Of a stretch of 64,000 nt of DNA, positions 12,550-24,338 are shown piece by piece. The stretch lies in NCBI RefSeq assembly GCF_012489685.1, contig NC_080043.1, positions 9,550,501 to 9,614,500 of the forward strand, written 5' to 3'. A program made the translations under genes and the position numbers. Every line of letters starts with the position of its first letter. Positions within the stretch are counted from its first letter, which is position 1. Source of the stretch: Lotus japonicus (lineage: Eukaryota > Streptophyta > Magnoliopsida > Fabales > Fabaceae). Under the pieces are notes generated by a model, which made no database searches, was not told where the DNA came from, and saw only the letters and a list, made by a program, of their open reading frames with translations.

Positions 12550-13460
12550 CCCTTCTCTCCTTCCACAGTCCATCCCTATTTCTGTTGATCTTCCAATTCT
12601 TCCCTTTGTTTTCTCCCACTCCAACCTCTGTATCTCTATCCAACCCTTCTTTTTCTGCCTCATCTACACTTCCAAGTCTTGGAAATTCCTCTCCACTATA
12701 TTTACCGTCATCAGTTACTAGCAATCACACTTTTTCTCCTAGTCCTACATAACCTCTCACACTCTAGTCTAACTCTTTCTACCCCATGCAAACTCTCTTC
12801 CAATTTGAAATTGTTAAGCCTCAACTGCATCCTACTTTTGTGATCACTAACTGTTGGGAAACAACAGAGCTGAAGAAAAAAAATAAAACACAATCACAAC
12901 ACAAGAAAATTACGTGGAAACTCCAAAACCGGAGAAAAAACCACGACCGTTGTCTAAACCGACAATATGTGAAAATTGTTACAACACATAGACTTCTCTC
13001 ACTCTCACCCCAATGCCCCAGTACAACCACACTCTCACAAAGCAAATATTAAACTAAGTCAGATATAAGCTTAAAGTGCTACTGACTGGTGCATCTAAAA
13101 ACAAAGAACCTAGGTCCAATATATAGCCTTGGTCTCCCCCTTGTTTCACCACACTAAGCGATGTGGGACTTCTCCAATAGCTAATTTTTAACCTCCTTCT
13201 TTATTTTAGAAAGTTGGGCAATGTGGGACTTGACAATCAACCCCAACACTAACATGGGAACCTCAAGCATTAAAAGCCACCTGTTAGAACTCACTGAAAC
13301 ATAGTATTACAGTAAGAGTTTCCTATTTTTGGGCCGATCAGACTTGGTTCTTAGTCCCTCTACCTTCTAACAAAACTGCAATAGGCTATAAATGAGTGTT
13401 TCACGTAAAGTAAAACTTAGATGGTTCTATAAATGAGTATAAAGCCCATGAAGTGGGTAA
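12550..13460. repeat. Dispersed repeat, copy 1 (with solo LTR inside)
   Basis: Apart from the inserted LTR at 12852-13248, this segment matches 59440-59945 closely, from the CCATCCCTATTTCTGTTG block through GGTTCTATAAATGAG to AAAGCCCAT. No protein was recognised. Copy 1 ends where the Tourist-like MITE begins. Confidence 0.75.
12852..13248. mobile_element. Solo LTR with 5-bp target duplication
   Basis: A 397-bp sequence beginning TGTTGGG and ending CCCCAACA, flanked by direct repeats CTAAC (12847-12851 and 13249-13253). The paralogous segment at 59740-59744 has a single CTAAC and no insert, which directly shows the pre-insertion state. No internal region or second LTR is present, so it is a solo LTR left by recombination. 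It carries two GATGTGGGACT / AATGTGGGACT motifs, seen in many dicot Ty1/copia LTRs; the superfamily call is an inference. Confidence 0.85.
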
Positions 13461-13728
13461 GGCCCCGTTTGGAAAAACAGCTTAATTAAGTATTTATGGT
13501 CATAAGCGATTATTCATAAGCTATTTTTTAAAAAATTTATTGAAATAAATTAAAAATAAGCTGTATATAAGCATAAGTTGTTTTTCATAAACTATCCTGA
13601 GTAGCTTATGCAAATAAGCTGAAAATAGCTTATGGAAGGTCATAAGTTGTTTGCATAAGCCCTCCCAAACACTGGCATAAGAGTTTATGCTGTCAGATAA
13701 GCTCAAATAAGTTCTTCCAAACTGGGCA
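13461..13728. mobile_element. Tourist-like MITE
   Basis: The termini are GGCCCCGTTTGG on the left and CCAAACTGGGCA on the right, forming imperfect inverted repeats, flanked by TAA (13458-13460) and TAA (13729-13731). The interior is AT-rich with repeated CATAAGC/GCTTATG units and no ORF. These features fit a PIF/Harbinger-derived MITE. Confidence 0.65.
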
Positions 13729-14267
13729 TAAGGGATTAAAAATATTTGATTTGAAGTTTGTTATTTAATTTCCAGCCATGCTACAAGTAATTTTGAATAT
13801 TCAATGATCACAATTGTATTTACTAATCATCATATTTCAGTACTATTCGTGCTGAAGGCCAACTACAGTCTACAGATTTGTTTATCCTTACTTCATTGGC
13901 AAAAGTGAAAAATCCAATTTTATTTGCTGAATTGAATAGTAGGAAGGAGGAGTTCTGTAGTTTAATGGGGCCTAGTGAGATATCACATGCTATTCTAGAT
14001 GGTGTGTAAGTTTATCAAGGGTTAATTGGGACTTGAAAACTCATAGAATAATGATATATACACACCTCCTTATTTATACAATTTATTTCCACCTATTTTA
14101 TTTCTATCTCTCTCCTCTTATATTTTATCACATCTTATATTTTCTCTCTTTTACTTTTTATTTTCTTCCTATCTCTCTCCTCCTCCTCCACCTCTTTCCA
14201 CCTCAATTTAGAGATGTGGACAAATAATTATTGGCTGCTTGAGTAGTTTTTTTTCGCGCGATGCGCG
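13729..14267. other. No gene recognised
   Basis: AT-rich sequence with a pyrimidine-rich run at about 14080-14200. The short motif CGCGCGATGCGCGG at 14255-14268 resembles the Helitron hairpin but lacks a CTRR end. Confidence 0.4.
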
Positions 14268-14275
14268 GTTACCAA

Positions 14276-14790
14276 TAGGGATGGCAGAGAAGCCCGAACC
14301 CATGGGCACCCGACCCGACCCGACCCGATTTCTTGGGTGAAAACCCGAGTTAAATGGGTTCGGGTTCGGGTTCGGGTTTTACCCGATCACTTTCGGGTTC
14401 GGGTTTGGGTTTGGCCAAACCCGCACCCGAACCCTACCCGAACCCGGATCTGTATAAGTGAAACCTAAGTATTCTGCTTATGCAGTACAATATATGCAGC
14501 ATCTTGCATATTAATTTAACAGTAACATGGCAATTACAATGTTACATTACATAATATAGCTCTCTTCACAGTCTTTTTCAGGTCGGGTTTCCGAGTTCAA
14601 CTGTTTGTTTGAGGTTGTGTGCGGGTGTGGGTACGGGTCGGGTGAACCCGAAACCCAATGGGTTCGGGTGTGGGTTTAAGTTCACCACCCATTTCGGGTT
14701 CGGGTGCGGGTGCGGGTGTGGGTTTTTGATTTCGGGTTTGGGTTTGGGTTTGGCAAAACCCGCACCCTACCCGACCCATTGCCATCCCTA
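14276..14790. mobile_element. hAT-type MITE (CCCGA-rich)
   Basis: The termini TAGGGATGGCA and TGCCATCCCTA are inverted repeats. The element is flanked by a perfect 8-bp duplication GTTACCAA (14268-14275 and 14791-14798), diagnostic of hAT. The interior is dense in CCCGAACC / GGGTTCGG repeats on both sides of an AT-rich centre, giving a strong fold-back structure. It has no transposase. Confidence 0.9.
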
Positions 14791-15204
14791 GTTACCAAGT
14801 GTTTTTTTCTTATAAAGTTTAATGTGATAAATTTTGTTCTATTAAAAATACCAATGAGTCATGAAAATATGCATACTGCCTATTTTTACCTTCCTTATCG
14901 GCATGTAGTTTTGAGTAAGTACAAATTTAGTTCTTTAACATTTATTTTCATTCTTTTGTTCTCTGACAAAATTTAATTTACAACTTTATTATATTTTTAT
15001 TTCTATTAAAAAAATGTCAGAAGTATGAGTAAAGTGCAACTATTATATTGATACACAACAATAGCACAATCATAAAATTTTAAATATGTATTCTGAAATT
15101 ATGTTTCCTTTTATCACATTAGTGAGAGGAAATCAAAATGTCAATTTTATTAATAGCATTCGAAAATTTCAAATATCAATCTAGAAGTTTAAAAGAAACT
15201 ATAA

Positions 15205-16260
15205 GGTGGCCACTAGGGTGGACCATTATTATTTTGGTCCACCGGTGCACCAGGGGTACTTTAAACTTTGCCCCTTCCTCTCATTTTCCCTTCCACTCTC
15301 CCCTCCCCATCCCTGCCAGAGAAGAGAAGTAGCAACCACCACCTTCTTGCTTTGATTTAACGTGGTGCCAAACATGTTGTCTCTGTTTGTGATCATCATG
15401 TCCTTTTGAGAGAGGACCCAATAACTAAAAACACAATCTTCAACCAGAAATAGGGAAACCCAGATTTGAGAACCAGATTAAACTAGTTCTGAAAACCCAG
15501 ATGAGAGCAAGAGCAAGCGTCGTCACTCGTCACCTTCTTCCCCACATCGCCGATCTTGTTCAACCATGCCACCGCTTCTCCACATCGACCCTCACCAGCG
15601 GCGCAAATCCCCTTGGAAAAACAAATCAGATTCTGGGTTTTAGCTTCATCTTGTTCCCCTCTTTCTTTTGATGATTTCGAATCTAGGGTTTCTGGAAAAA
15701 AAAATCAGATTTTGGGTTTTAGCTTCATCCTCTTCCCCTCTTTCCTCTTCCCCTCTTTCTTTTAATTGTTTCGAATTAATGGTTTCTGGAAAAAAAATCA
15801 GGTTCTGGATACCGTGTGGAGGATTGGAATAACTATTGTGAGTCGACAGTTGGGTCTTGGGATAGGAAATTTGCTGATCCTACGCCATTTCCGGCCTGTG
15901 CGCCCTCCTCTCCGCCTTCTGCTACACCGAGTTCGCCGTCGACATGCCTGTCGCCGGCGGCGCCTTCAGCTACCTCCGCGTCACCTTCGCCGGTAGTGAA
16001 GGGGCCACTCGGAGAAATGGAGGCTCACGGTGCCTTCTTCCCCAGCCACCGACAGTACAGTGCTTTCCAGAAGCAAGCAGCGTGAGAGAGAGGCTGGGTG
16101 TTGGATTAGGTTGAACATCCATTCACATTTATGCCCTTTTAACTTCCATTCAATCTTGACCGTTAATTCAAGGAATATTCTAAGAATCTTAGATCTAATG
16201 GTATTTGATCAATGGTCCACCCATGGACCAAAAAAAAAGTTCCCCACCCTAGTGGGAATC
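15205..16260. mobile_element. Pack-MULE with amino acid transporter piece
   Basis: The inverted ends share CCACTAGGGTGG with GGTCCA-rich sub-terminal blocks. The flanks are AAACTATAA (15196-15204) and AAACTTATAA (16261-16270), a target duplication that differs by one base. The interior (about 15480-16080) is much more GC-rich and contains a cationic amino acid transporter exon. It has no transposase. Confidence 0.7.
15878..15992 (+). pseudogene. Cationic amino acid transporter exon fragment
   Basis: The frame starting at 15878 encodes 38 residues, including SYAISGLCALLSAFCYTEFA followed by VDMPVAGGAFSYLRVTFA. This is a hallmark transmembrane stretch of plant CAT transporters, where the family has FCYTEFAV-(E/D)-(I/M)PVAGGSFAYLRV. 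It ends at a GTAGTG donor-like site. Codon usage is strongly GC3, unlike the AT-rich surroundings. Only this exon was recognised, inside a MULE, so I read it as a captured fragment rather than a transporter gene. Confidence 0.8.
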
Positions 16261-18590
16261 AAACTTATAAGGCATCAATGATGATTATATATAATACAGG
16301 GTGGAGCACCATGGCAACATATGAAAGTATATCTTAATATATAAAGTGTCATAGTTGAATGCTAATAGAAAGCATACAGACAAGTTGTTCTTGTTGCCAG
16401 GTCACTGGTCTTCCATGGCTGTTCTTAAGGAGAACGATATGATGATCAAGTCTTGCTAAATTGACATATCCTATACTCTGCAACATCAAATAGATTAGAA
16501 AAGTTTAGGGAAAAAACTGAGGGGACTTATATGATGTCTGATGCATTGTCTGGTAAATTTGACAAAAGCATAAAAGAGGATACATGCTAATAGGATGTGA
16601 TAAAAATCATAATCAGAAATATTGATAAAAACCAATTTAATATATTAAATATAGGGTTAAGTGTCATATTAGTCCTTGTCTTTGTGTCGTCGTCTGATCT
16701 AGGTCCCTCGCCGGAAAAATTATTGTAAATAGTCCTCATCTTTGAAATTTTTTTGGAGCGGATCCTCGCCGGAGGTTGGAGTTCCGACGAGTGATGATTT
16801 AGATTGCTAACTGGGATAAAAATGCTTACGTGGATAGTAAAAATAAATAAAAAATAAAAAATAAAATACAAGTCAGTAAATTTAATTTAATTAAGAACCC
16901 AAATTAATTAAACAAACTTTTGAGAAAAACAAATTTTCTACCCTCTTCGTCATCATCTTCTACCGTCTTTCTTTTTGAAACTAACATCGTGACACTCACA
17001 TAAACATGATACATGGATAAGAACTAGGAAATTGCAACATACAGTTTGCGGAGGAATTTACGGTGCACAATTGAATGCTTGTGTAAGATTACACAAGCTA
17101 CTTTTGACCTATGATAGCAGGTTTAGCAGATTTTTTTTAAAAAAAATCAAAAAACATATATATTAGTAAATTAGTTAATGAAGAATTATGTTAATTATTC
17201 ATAGTAAAAAAAATATTAATTATTCCATATGTTCTTCCTCCTCCATCACCACCTGCCCAGAAAGATCCCATCTTCAAACCGTAAAAACCCAAAAAATGAA
17301 GAAAAAAAAATCTCAAGATAAAAAACCCCCAAATACATTATTAATTGGATATATTCATCCACCAAACCCAGAAATTCATCCTAGCACAAAATAATGACCC
17401 ATTTGATTTGACACTGTCCATCCCTTCCTCACCTCCAACCTCCAACATTCCTCACCTCAGATCCATCCCAGAAATCTTCATCTTCCTCACCTGCAATCTT
17501 CATCTTCCTCAACTTGCAACTTTCATACAATAACAGTCTTTCAATTTTCGGTCATTTGCAATTTCTATGACAAGTACAAAATTTACTCTTATCACAACAA
17601 GCAACATAATTAAAACTAGACAGCATCGTGTATGATTTGCTCCATCTCTTCTCCCCAATTCTCCATCTGCATTCCCAGCCTCACCACCCCATCTTATTCT
17701 CGTTGCAAAGAGAAGCCTACAACATTATTCAAAAGCTATTATCAATCTTTTTCTACAAAAATAAAATACCCATTTTAAAACACACAGGATACATGAAAAG
17801 AGATGGGAAAAAATTCAAACTTTTCATCTGGAGTTGTTAAAAAAAATCAGAAAACAAAAAAGTTCCCTCCCTTCCTCCAAATCTGCAGAAGCAACCCAAT
17901 CCCCAGAACCCAATCGGAACCCACCCCCATAACCCCACCGCAACCCAAAATACCAAAAACCAACCCCACCCACAGACAACCACCCCCACCGATCCAAAAC
18001 CCACAACAACCCGAAGAAGAAGAAGAAGAAGCATACTTCAACCTCCAGATCCAAACCCCTGAACAAACCCTCATACCAGTTCAAGACTTTGGCTATAAAA
18101 AGCTCCTACCTTTTACTTGTGTATGTTAAATTTTTCCACAGTTTGCACTCTAACTCCAAAACATCAAGGAATTTTCACCCTCAAACTAACATTTCGTTGT
18201 AGTATGTCTTTGGTTCAAGACTGCAAATGTCTTTCCCCCTCAAACTGACATCGTTCTAGACTGTAATAGAGTATGTTTTTGGTTCAACATTTGTTTGCAA
18301 AACCGTTGATGCTGCGAAAGAGGTAATAAGCAAGGTCTATTTTTGAGCATCGAATCTTTCATCAATTCTAATCTGTAACAAAATTTCTCCATCTTCTTAT
18401 CTTCCTCCCTCTCCCACCATATCCACCCAACCACCTACAACCTCAACCCCAATAGAGCCCTCAATCTCTGGGTCTTCTTTACTTCCTCCTCGCACCTCCG
18501 CCATTCTCATGGAGCCACCGTGACAGATCCCAGCCACCACGCCGACATACATGGTTGGGGATCTTCGATCTCACCGTCCTTCTCTCGGAT

Positions 18591-18770
18591 CTAGATGAAA
18601 AAGATGGAGAAGAAAGTAGATCTGGATGAAGAAGAACCAGACTCAGACGAAACCTGAACTTGATCTTCTTCTTCGGCTGCTGACGGAGGTTGATGTTGTT
18701 CCTCTGAATCGGAGGAGGAGGAAGACGGATCTGGGAGAAGAGAAGGGGGTTTCTGCTGCTTCTTTGCCAT
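18591..18770 (-). pseudogene. Short Ser/Glu-rich ORF inside Pack-MULE
   Basis: A 59-residue reading frame starts MAKKQQKPPSLLPDPSSSSS, continues acidic (DSEEQHQ, AAEEEDQVQVSSES) and stops at 18591. The composition resembles the N-terminus of plant STOREKEEPER/GeBP-like DNA-binding proteins, but no DNA-binding domain follows, so the resemblance is weak. It may be a captured first exon. Function is unknown. Confidence 0.35.
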
Positions 18771-19132
18771 GGAGGACGGTGATTTGAGATTTTAGGTTTT
18801 GGAGCAGAGCAGAAGAAACGACACCAACAGGCAGGAGGAGAGGACGAAGAAAAGCTTAACCAGAGGAGGAGGAAGAATAAGGAGGAAGAAGAATGAGAGG
18901 GGAAAAAGGGGGATCAGATATGAACCCTAATTTGGATGATTGGGGATTTGGGTTAATTGGGGTGAATTGGGATAAGTTTGGGGGGAAATTAATTTACTTG
19001 ATTAGATTAGGGTTATAATTAAAAGTAGGTTAATTTTGTTTAATAAATCTGACTTGTAATTTTTTTTATTTTTTTATTTTCTTTTTAATTCCACATCAGC
19101 CAACTTAACACAGTCAGCTTGCCATTTAAGCA

Positions 19133-19159
19133 CTCGCCGGAGCTCCGAGCTCCGACGAG
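19133..19159. promoter_or_regulatory. GC-rich sub-terminal palindrome of MULE
   Basis: CTCGCCGGAGC and GCTCCGACGAG form an imperfect palindrome within the right terminal repeat of the outer Pack-MULE. A perfect version lies at 43538-43564 in the large MULE and a weaker one at about 16760-16790. It is a candidate transposase-binding site. Confidence 0.45.
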
Positions 19160-19183
19160 GATTCGCTCTAAAAAAAAATTCAA

Positions 19184-21338
19184 GAGTAAAGTACACTCAC
19201 CCCTCTCAAGGTTTGTTAGAATTACACTCCACCCCATTCTTGTCTAAAATCTACACCCCACCCCATTTTATATAGATGCAAATTTAGTGACGAAAAATAT
19301 TCTTCATTAATAATTAGTTATTATTTAAATTGTTAATCAATAATTTCAAAAAATATTTTCAATATAATCCAATAAATTTAAAAATGAAAACATCACAGTC
19401 CTCCTCATTCTCTCAATCGCGGTCTTCCTCCATAAATTCACAATGCAAATTCTGCAATAGCACACCCGATCGGTTTACAAACCATATCTCGAACATAGGG
19501 AAACATGCTTGTGTTTTCATATTTGGTAATAATTCAATTTTAATCAAAATAATCTCTTTATACCTCAAATTTTGAGAATTGGATTGTAGACCCAAAAAGC
19601 AAGACAAATGGGTGAAGAAAATAGAGAAACAAAATTAAGAAATATGAAGTGGATCGGAGGTTATTAGAACCCAACGATGCGGTGGAGCACCGCTTTTAAC
19701 AAAATCCAACGACATCTTAAACCAACAGAGCGTTCGCTCGCAACTTAAAGGGGGTGAAGTTCACAAGAAGTAGTTGAACATGTAGCTTTGGGAATGTGCG
19801 ATTCACGTTCTGTGGTTCAGGTCGCAACAAAACTTTGATGCATGGTGGTGCCATGGGGTTTCACATTCTGGGACAGTGGCCGTCGTGTTAAAGGGAGCAA
19901 AGGCTTGGTGGTGACCGTTTGTGGTGAGAAATATGATTTGGAGACAGATGGGACGTGGACTTAACAGACAGAGTGGATTGTTTTTTTAAAGGCTTAAAAT
20001 CACTTTTGGTCCCCCACGAATGTACTTTGTGCAAGAATGGTCCCCAAACTTTAAAAATAGCACTCTAGGTCCCCCACGTTACCCTCCGTCAACAAAATTG
20101 GTCTTTCCGTCCAAAAACTAACGGTTCTAGGGATAAAGATGTAATTTTAAAAAATAATTGAAAAAATAAAAAAAAATGAAGAAACCCAGGAAATTCCACA
20201 TCTTCTTCTTCCACCATATTCATCATTTTCTCTATCATGAAACCCAAAAACCCAAAAAGCTTCCAAATCACATAACTAATCTTTCTCTCTCTCTGAACTA
20301 ATTACTGTTTCTTCTTCCCAAAGTAACAGAAAGGAAACATTAAACCCAGCAGCAACGTATGTGAAGATGATTTGAATTTAGATGAACCTTAACCCCCAAT
20401 TTGAACAAACACCCATAAATTGCCCAGAAATTTGATCGAACTTAATTGGAGAAGAATTCGCCCAAAAATTTTGTTAAATCATCGAACTTTAACCCCTAAT
20501 GCCTATTTGAATTTAGGTGGCTATGGTGTTTATGGGTTAGGGGTTAGGGATGTTGCTAATTCAAATAATGTCAACAATCTAGTTTCCAGACACGATGATA
20601 CGATGATCATGTTTCTTTAATGTAAATGATACCAAGTCCAATCATCAATGGAGCTAGAGGACAAGTTTGCAAACGGTTTAAATCTTATTCATACGCTGAT
20701 TGATAGAGGTGGCTATGGTGTTTATGGGTTTGGGGTTTTTGGGTTGAGATTATGATTTGAATTTAGATGGCTACCAGAACGATGGGATTTCAAGATTTAA
20801 TGACGATGAAGAAGAAAGATTAAGATGATGATGAAGGACAAGGAGATGATGATGCATATGGAGAAGATGAAACTGATGCAAATTCATTTTTTCTAAGAAG
20901 CAATCTGCCACACAGGATAATCTCTCTCCTAATAAGCATACACATCAATTAAAGTGTGCCACATATGATATAAACGTTAGAAATTTGACGGAGTGACTAC
21001 TTTTGTTAACGGAGGGTAACGTGGGGGACTCAGGGTGCTATTTTTAAAGTTTAGGGACCAATCTTGCACAAAGTGTATTCGTGCGGGACCAAAAGTGTTT
21101 TTAAGCCTTTTTTAAATTTAATTCAGTAAAATTATTTTCATAAATTAATGTATGATAGTGTATATGCATTAAACTTATTTAAATTTTAACTAATTAGTAA
21201 TTATTTTTTATTAGTGACGAATTTGTTTTCGTCACTAAATTTTGCCTGTATAAAAAATGGGGTGGAGTGTAGATTTAAAAAAAGAATGGGGTGGAGTGTC
21301 ATTCTTACAAACCTTAAGGGGGTGAGTGTATTTTACTC
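19184..21338. mobile_element. Middle MULE (nested)
   Basis: The termini GAGTAAAGTACACTCACCCC and GGGGGTGAGTGTATTTTACTC start long inverted repeats (over 100 bp per side, including CACTCCACCCCATTCTT and TTAGTGACGAAAA blocks). It is flanked by a perfect 9-bp duplication AAAATTCAA (19175-19183 and 21339-21347), the Mutator signature. It inserted into the right terminal repeat of the outer element. No transposase gene was seen. Confidence 0.9.
19991..21107. mobile_element. Inner MULE (nested in the nested one)
   Basis: Inverted ends GGCTTAAAATCACTTTTGGT / ACCAAAAGTGTTTTTAAGCC extend about 120 bp and include CCCACGTTACCCTCCGT. A perfect 9-bp duplication TTTTTTAAA flanks it (19982-19990 and 21108-21116). 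The interior is a short AT-rich sequence without a transposase. Confidence 0.9.
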
Positions 21339-21435
21339 AAAATTCAAAGATGAGGACCATTTACAATAATTTTTCCGGCAAGGGACCTAGATCAGACGGC
21401 GACACAAAACCAGGACCAATTTGATTGAATAAACG

Positions 21436-23803
21436 ATTTAGCAGCAATGAGAATGAGAAATAAAAAACTGAGGCAATTGTATAGCAATTGAACAGAATTT
21501 AAAACACTAAAATTAGGGGATGTCGTGGGGATAGCTTCTGCTCTTCCGTTTAATGGGGCTGGACAACTCGCGGATGATGCTCCACTGCTCCCCATAGTGA
21601 ACTTATGCATTTTTTTTTTTGTTTGGTCCCCTGTTTCCTCTGTTTCTTATTTTTTGAATTATTTCCTTTACTGGTATCCATTCATGAGCACTGGCATGGC
21701 ATCATGGGATTCAAGGCATGGATCACTAACAGCCTTGCCCTTCGTTTGACTCGATTTCCCTCCCTGGACACTGTGCTCTGGTTTGGTCATACTAAAAAAA
21801 TTGAACATTTTCTACTAAAGTGAATTAGTCCAGTTCTTGTGATCACTGCACATTTTAGGGGTGCTGATGTTAAATTAAATGCTTTCAACTCCTTCATCCA
21901 AATCATTGATCTTGTTATGTAGGGAAGGGATTTTACTCAATCAGACCCCACCCCACACCCTTAGAAATTAAAGTACGAACCTGTCCTGCTAGAAAAATTT
22001 TAAAATCCACATGCCCCTTCGTCATCAACCCAAAACGTGCACACATTTTCAAATAGTAAGTCAAATTTTTAAAGAGCAATGACGTTTTAAACTATATTAA
22101 AATGATACAATAACGTTGTCTCAAACTATATTATAAATGATATTTTTTTTGAACTCTATTATAAATGATATTAATAATCTTGAAAACTTGTTTTATATTC
22201 TTTATCAATTTTTGGATTCTTACTTTTAAATTACACTTTTTAACTATCAAAAACCTTTCTCTTGAAAAAAGAATATTCTTTTCCTTTTAGTTATTCATTT
22301 TTTCTGATAAATATATCATTCTTTTGAAAGTAAATTTATCATATTAATATAATTTAAATATTAGTAATTAGTAAAAAGATGTAGATGAAGTATCAATTTA
22401 ATATTTAGAGAAGAATAGAATAAACATTTATTAAAGGCCATGGTAAAAAAATAATTATGTGAAGTATGCATAAAAAGAGGCTTTGTACTCCTTGCTTCTC
22501 AGTGTTGCTGCTTTGGGTTTAGCAAGAAATGATGATTTCTTGAAAATTTGAATTGCATTGTGAACTGATAAATGAGGTAAAAATAGTGTTGTGAATGGTA
22601 ATCACGTGTGTAGCACTTGTAAATATCCACGAGGGAAGCCATCATTGAAGTGCATTTGTTGTAACTCCGTTATTTCGTCTTTATCGTTCTTTCAAATATT
22701 CAGCAAAGACATTTTGCATGCAAGACTGAAATTTCTTTGTTTTTATCTTCTTTTATTTCTGGCCTCCTGTCGTACGTGTTTGTTATGCTTTTACGATTCA
22801 ACTTAATTGTATTTATAAAAAGAGAAATTAGTTATATAATTCTTTTCCAAAGAGTTGATGGGTTGTGAATCGAGTTCTATTGTGTTCAAGTTGTGCTTAA
22901 CTCATCATGTAGGAAGCTGTATTAAAAGAATCTTATCATAGTCCATTTAAGTAGGTGTTATAATTTCATAATTCTATTTTTATGCACCCGTTTCTCCCTT
23001 CATCCTCTTTGCTTTTGATTGCTCAACCCATGTATTTAATTTTGGATGATATATATGTGGGGACTACACCTTTTTCTTGTCAGCCATTGTAGAATGTGTT
23101 GAGCTATAATATGTCTCACATTGAGGGGCCGTTTGGTGACCAGGACAGGATATGATAGGACAGGATAATAATCATATCATGTTGTTATCTGTTGTTTGTT
23201 GCACCAGCAGGATATGATAACACTATCCTGTCTCCTATCCTATCCTGTCAATCATGTGTAAAAGTTATCTTGAGGGGGGAGCTAGAATAGAGCAGGATAG
23301 GATATCAGTTATATATTTTCTTTCAGTATCATAACTCCAAATTAATTTATTTTAATATTATATAATTTATAATTTATAATAATATTAATTAATAAATATA
23401 AAAATATTAATTTAAATAAAATAATAAATAAATAAAACTATTATTCATAAATAGTAAAATAGACTACTCACTTACAAATATTGATTTATTAATAATAATA
23501 GACTAATTTAATATTTTCATCTCCTATTATTTTAAAATTATTTATCTACTTATATAATAATTTAAATATAAAGTATTTTTGAAATAATAATATTTTTAAT
23601 TTAGTTAATTTTTATTGTTTATCACGTGTCACAACTAAGTGAAAAACATTGATTACAAATATTGATTTAATAGTAATAAATTAATTTTTTATTTAGAAGT
23701 TAGACCCGGACACGTAATGTCTTAGTGGGGAGTTTTTAGAGAGGCATCTCAAAACATTCTAAGGAATGTAAGGTTGGGAATGTTTTTTAAGTTTATAAAT
23801 TTT
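21436..23803. other. No gene recognised; truncated MITE-like piece
   Basis: AT-rich DNA. At 23125-23305 a GGGGCCGTTTGGTGACC end is followed by repeated ATCCTGTC / GACAGGAT units, resembling a Tourist-type MITE, but the matching right end is missing. No protein in this stretch could be assigned. Confidence 0.45.
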
Positions 23804-24338
23804 AGGGTTAATCGTCTACTTGGCCCCTGTGTTTGTCTCGCCGTCTGAAATTAGTCCCTCCCCGGAAAATTTACGAATTTGGGTCCTCTCGTTTGCAATA
23901 AGTCTGGAGCTCCGGCGAGTGATGAATGGGCACGCGGACTGGATAAATGAGGCCGACGTGTCAAGGAAAAAAATAAAATAAAAAAACAAATCAATTTTAA
24001 TTAATGAAAATTCCCTAATTAACCCTAACATCTAACTAATCCTAATCAAAGTCCAAAAACTAATATCTATTTGTATAATCCCCCAATTTTCCCAATCTTC
24101 TCACATCAATTTAGGGTTCCTGCTATCCCCAAATTCCCTAGACTCGAACCTGTCTTCCCTACCCCCTTCTCTCATCGATTTCCTTCCCTGGACTCGAATC
24201 GCCTAGCTTTGTTTCGTTCTCATCGATCTCCTTCGTCTTTCTCCTCTTTTGTTGTCCTTCGTCTCGATCTCCTCCGATTTTTTCGTCATGAATGCTTCAT
24301 CCGCATCCTCCTCTCGTTCCAGGCAAAGAAGTGCAGGT

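Larger units (their letters stand above)
16653..21435. mobile_element. Outer Pack-MULE of a three-level nest
   Basis: The left terminal repeat (16653-about 16870) reappears inverted at about 19000-19183 plus 21348-21435. Both contain the GATCTAGGTCCCT, GCCGGAAAAATTATTGTAAA and CTCGCCGGAG blocks. The right copy is split by the 2155-bp middle element. The ends are related to those of the large MULE at 23804-43676. The interior (17200-18780) has proline-, serine- and acid-rich open stretches but no transposase. The exact right end is uncertain, and no target duplication was found. Confidence 0.7.

Noticed and set aside
14255..14268. CGCGCGATGCGCGG as a third Helitron hairpin
   Set aside because: There is no CTRR terminus at the right distance and no matching 5' end.
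17824..18129. Overlapping Pro-rich and Gly/Leu-rich frames on both strands
   Set aside because: They are produced by CCCACC-type low-complexity sequence inside the Pack-MULE; no conserved domain.
23125..23305. GGGGCCGTTTGG-type MITE
   Set aside because: Only one end is present, and internal ATCCTGTC repeats do not form a clear terminal inverted repeat, so boundaries cannot be given.
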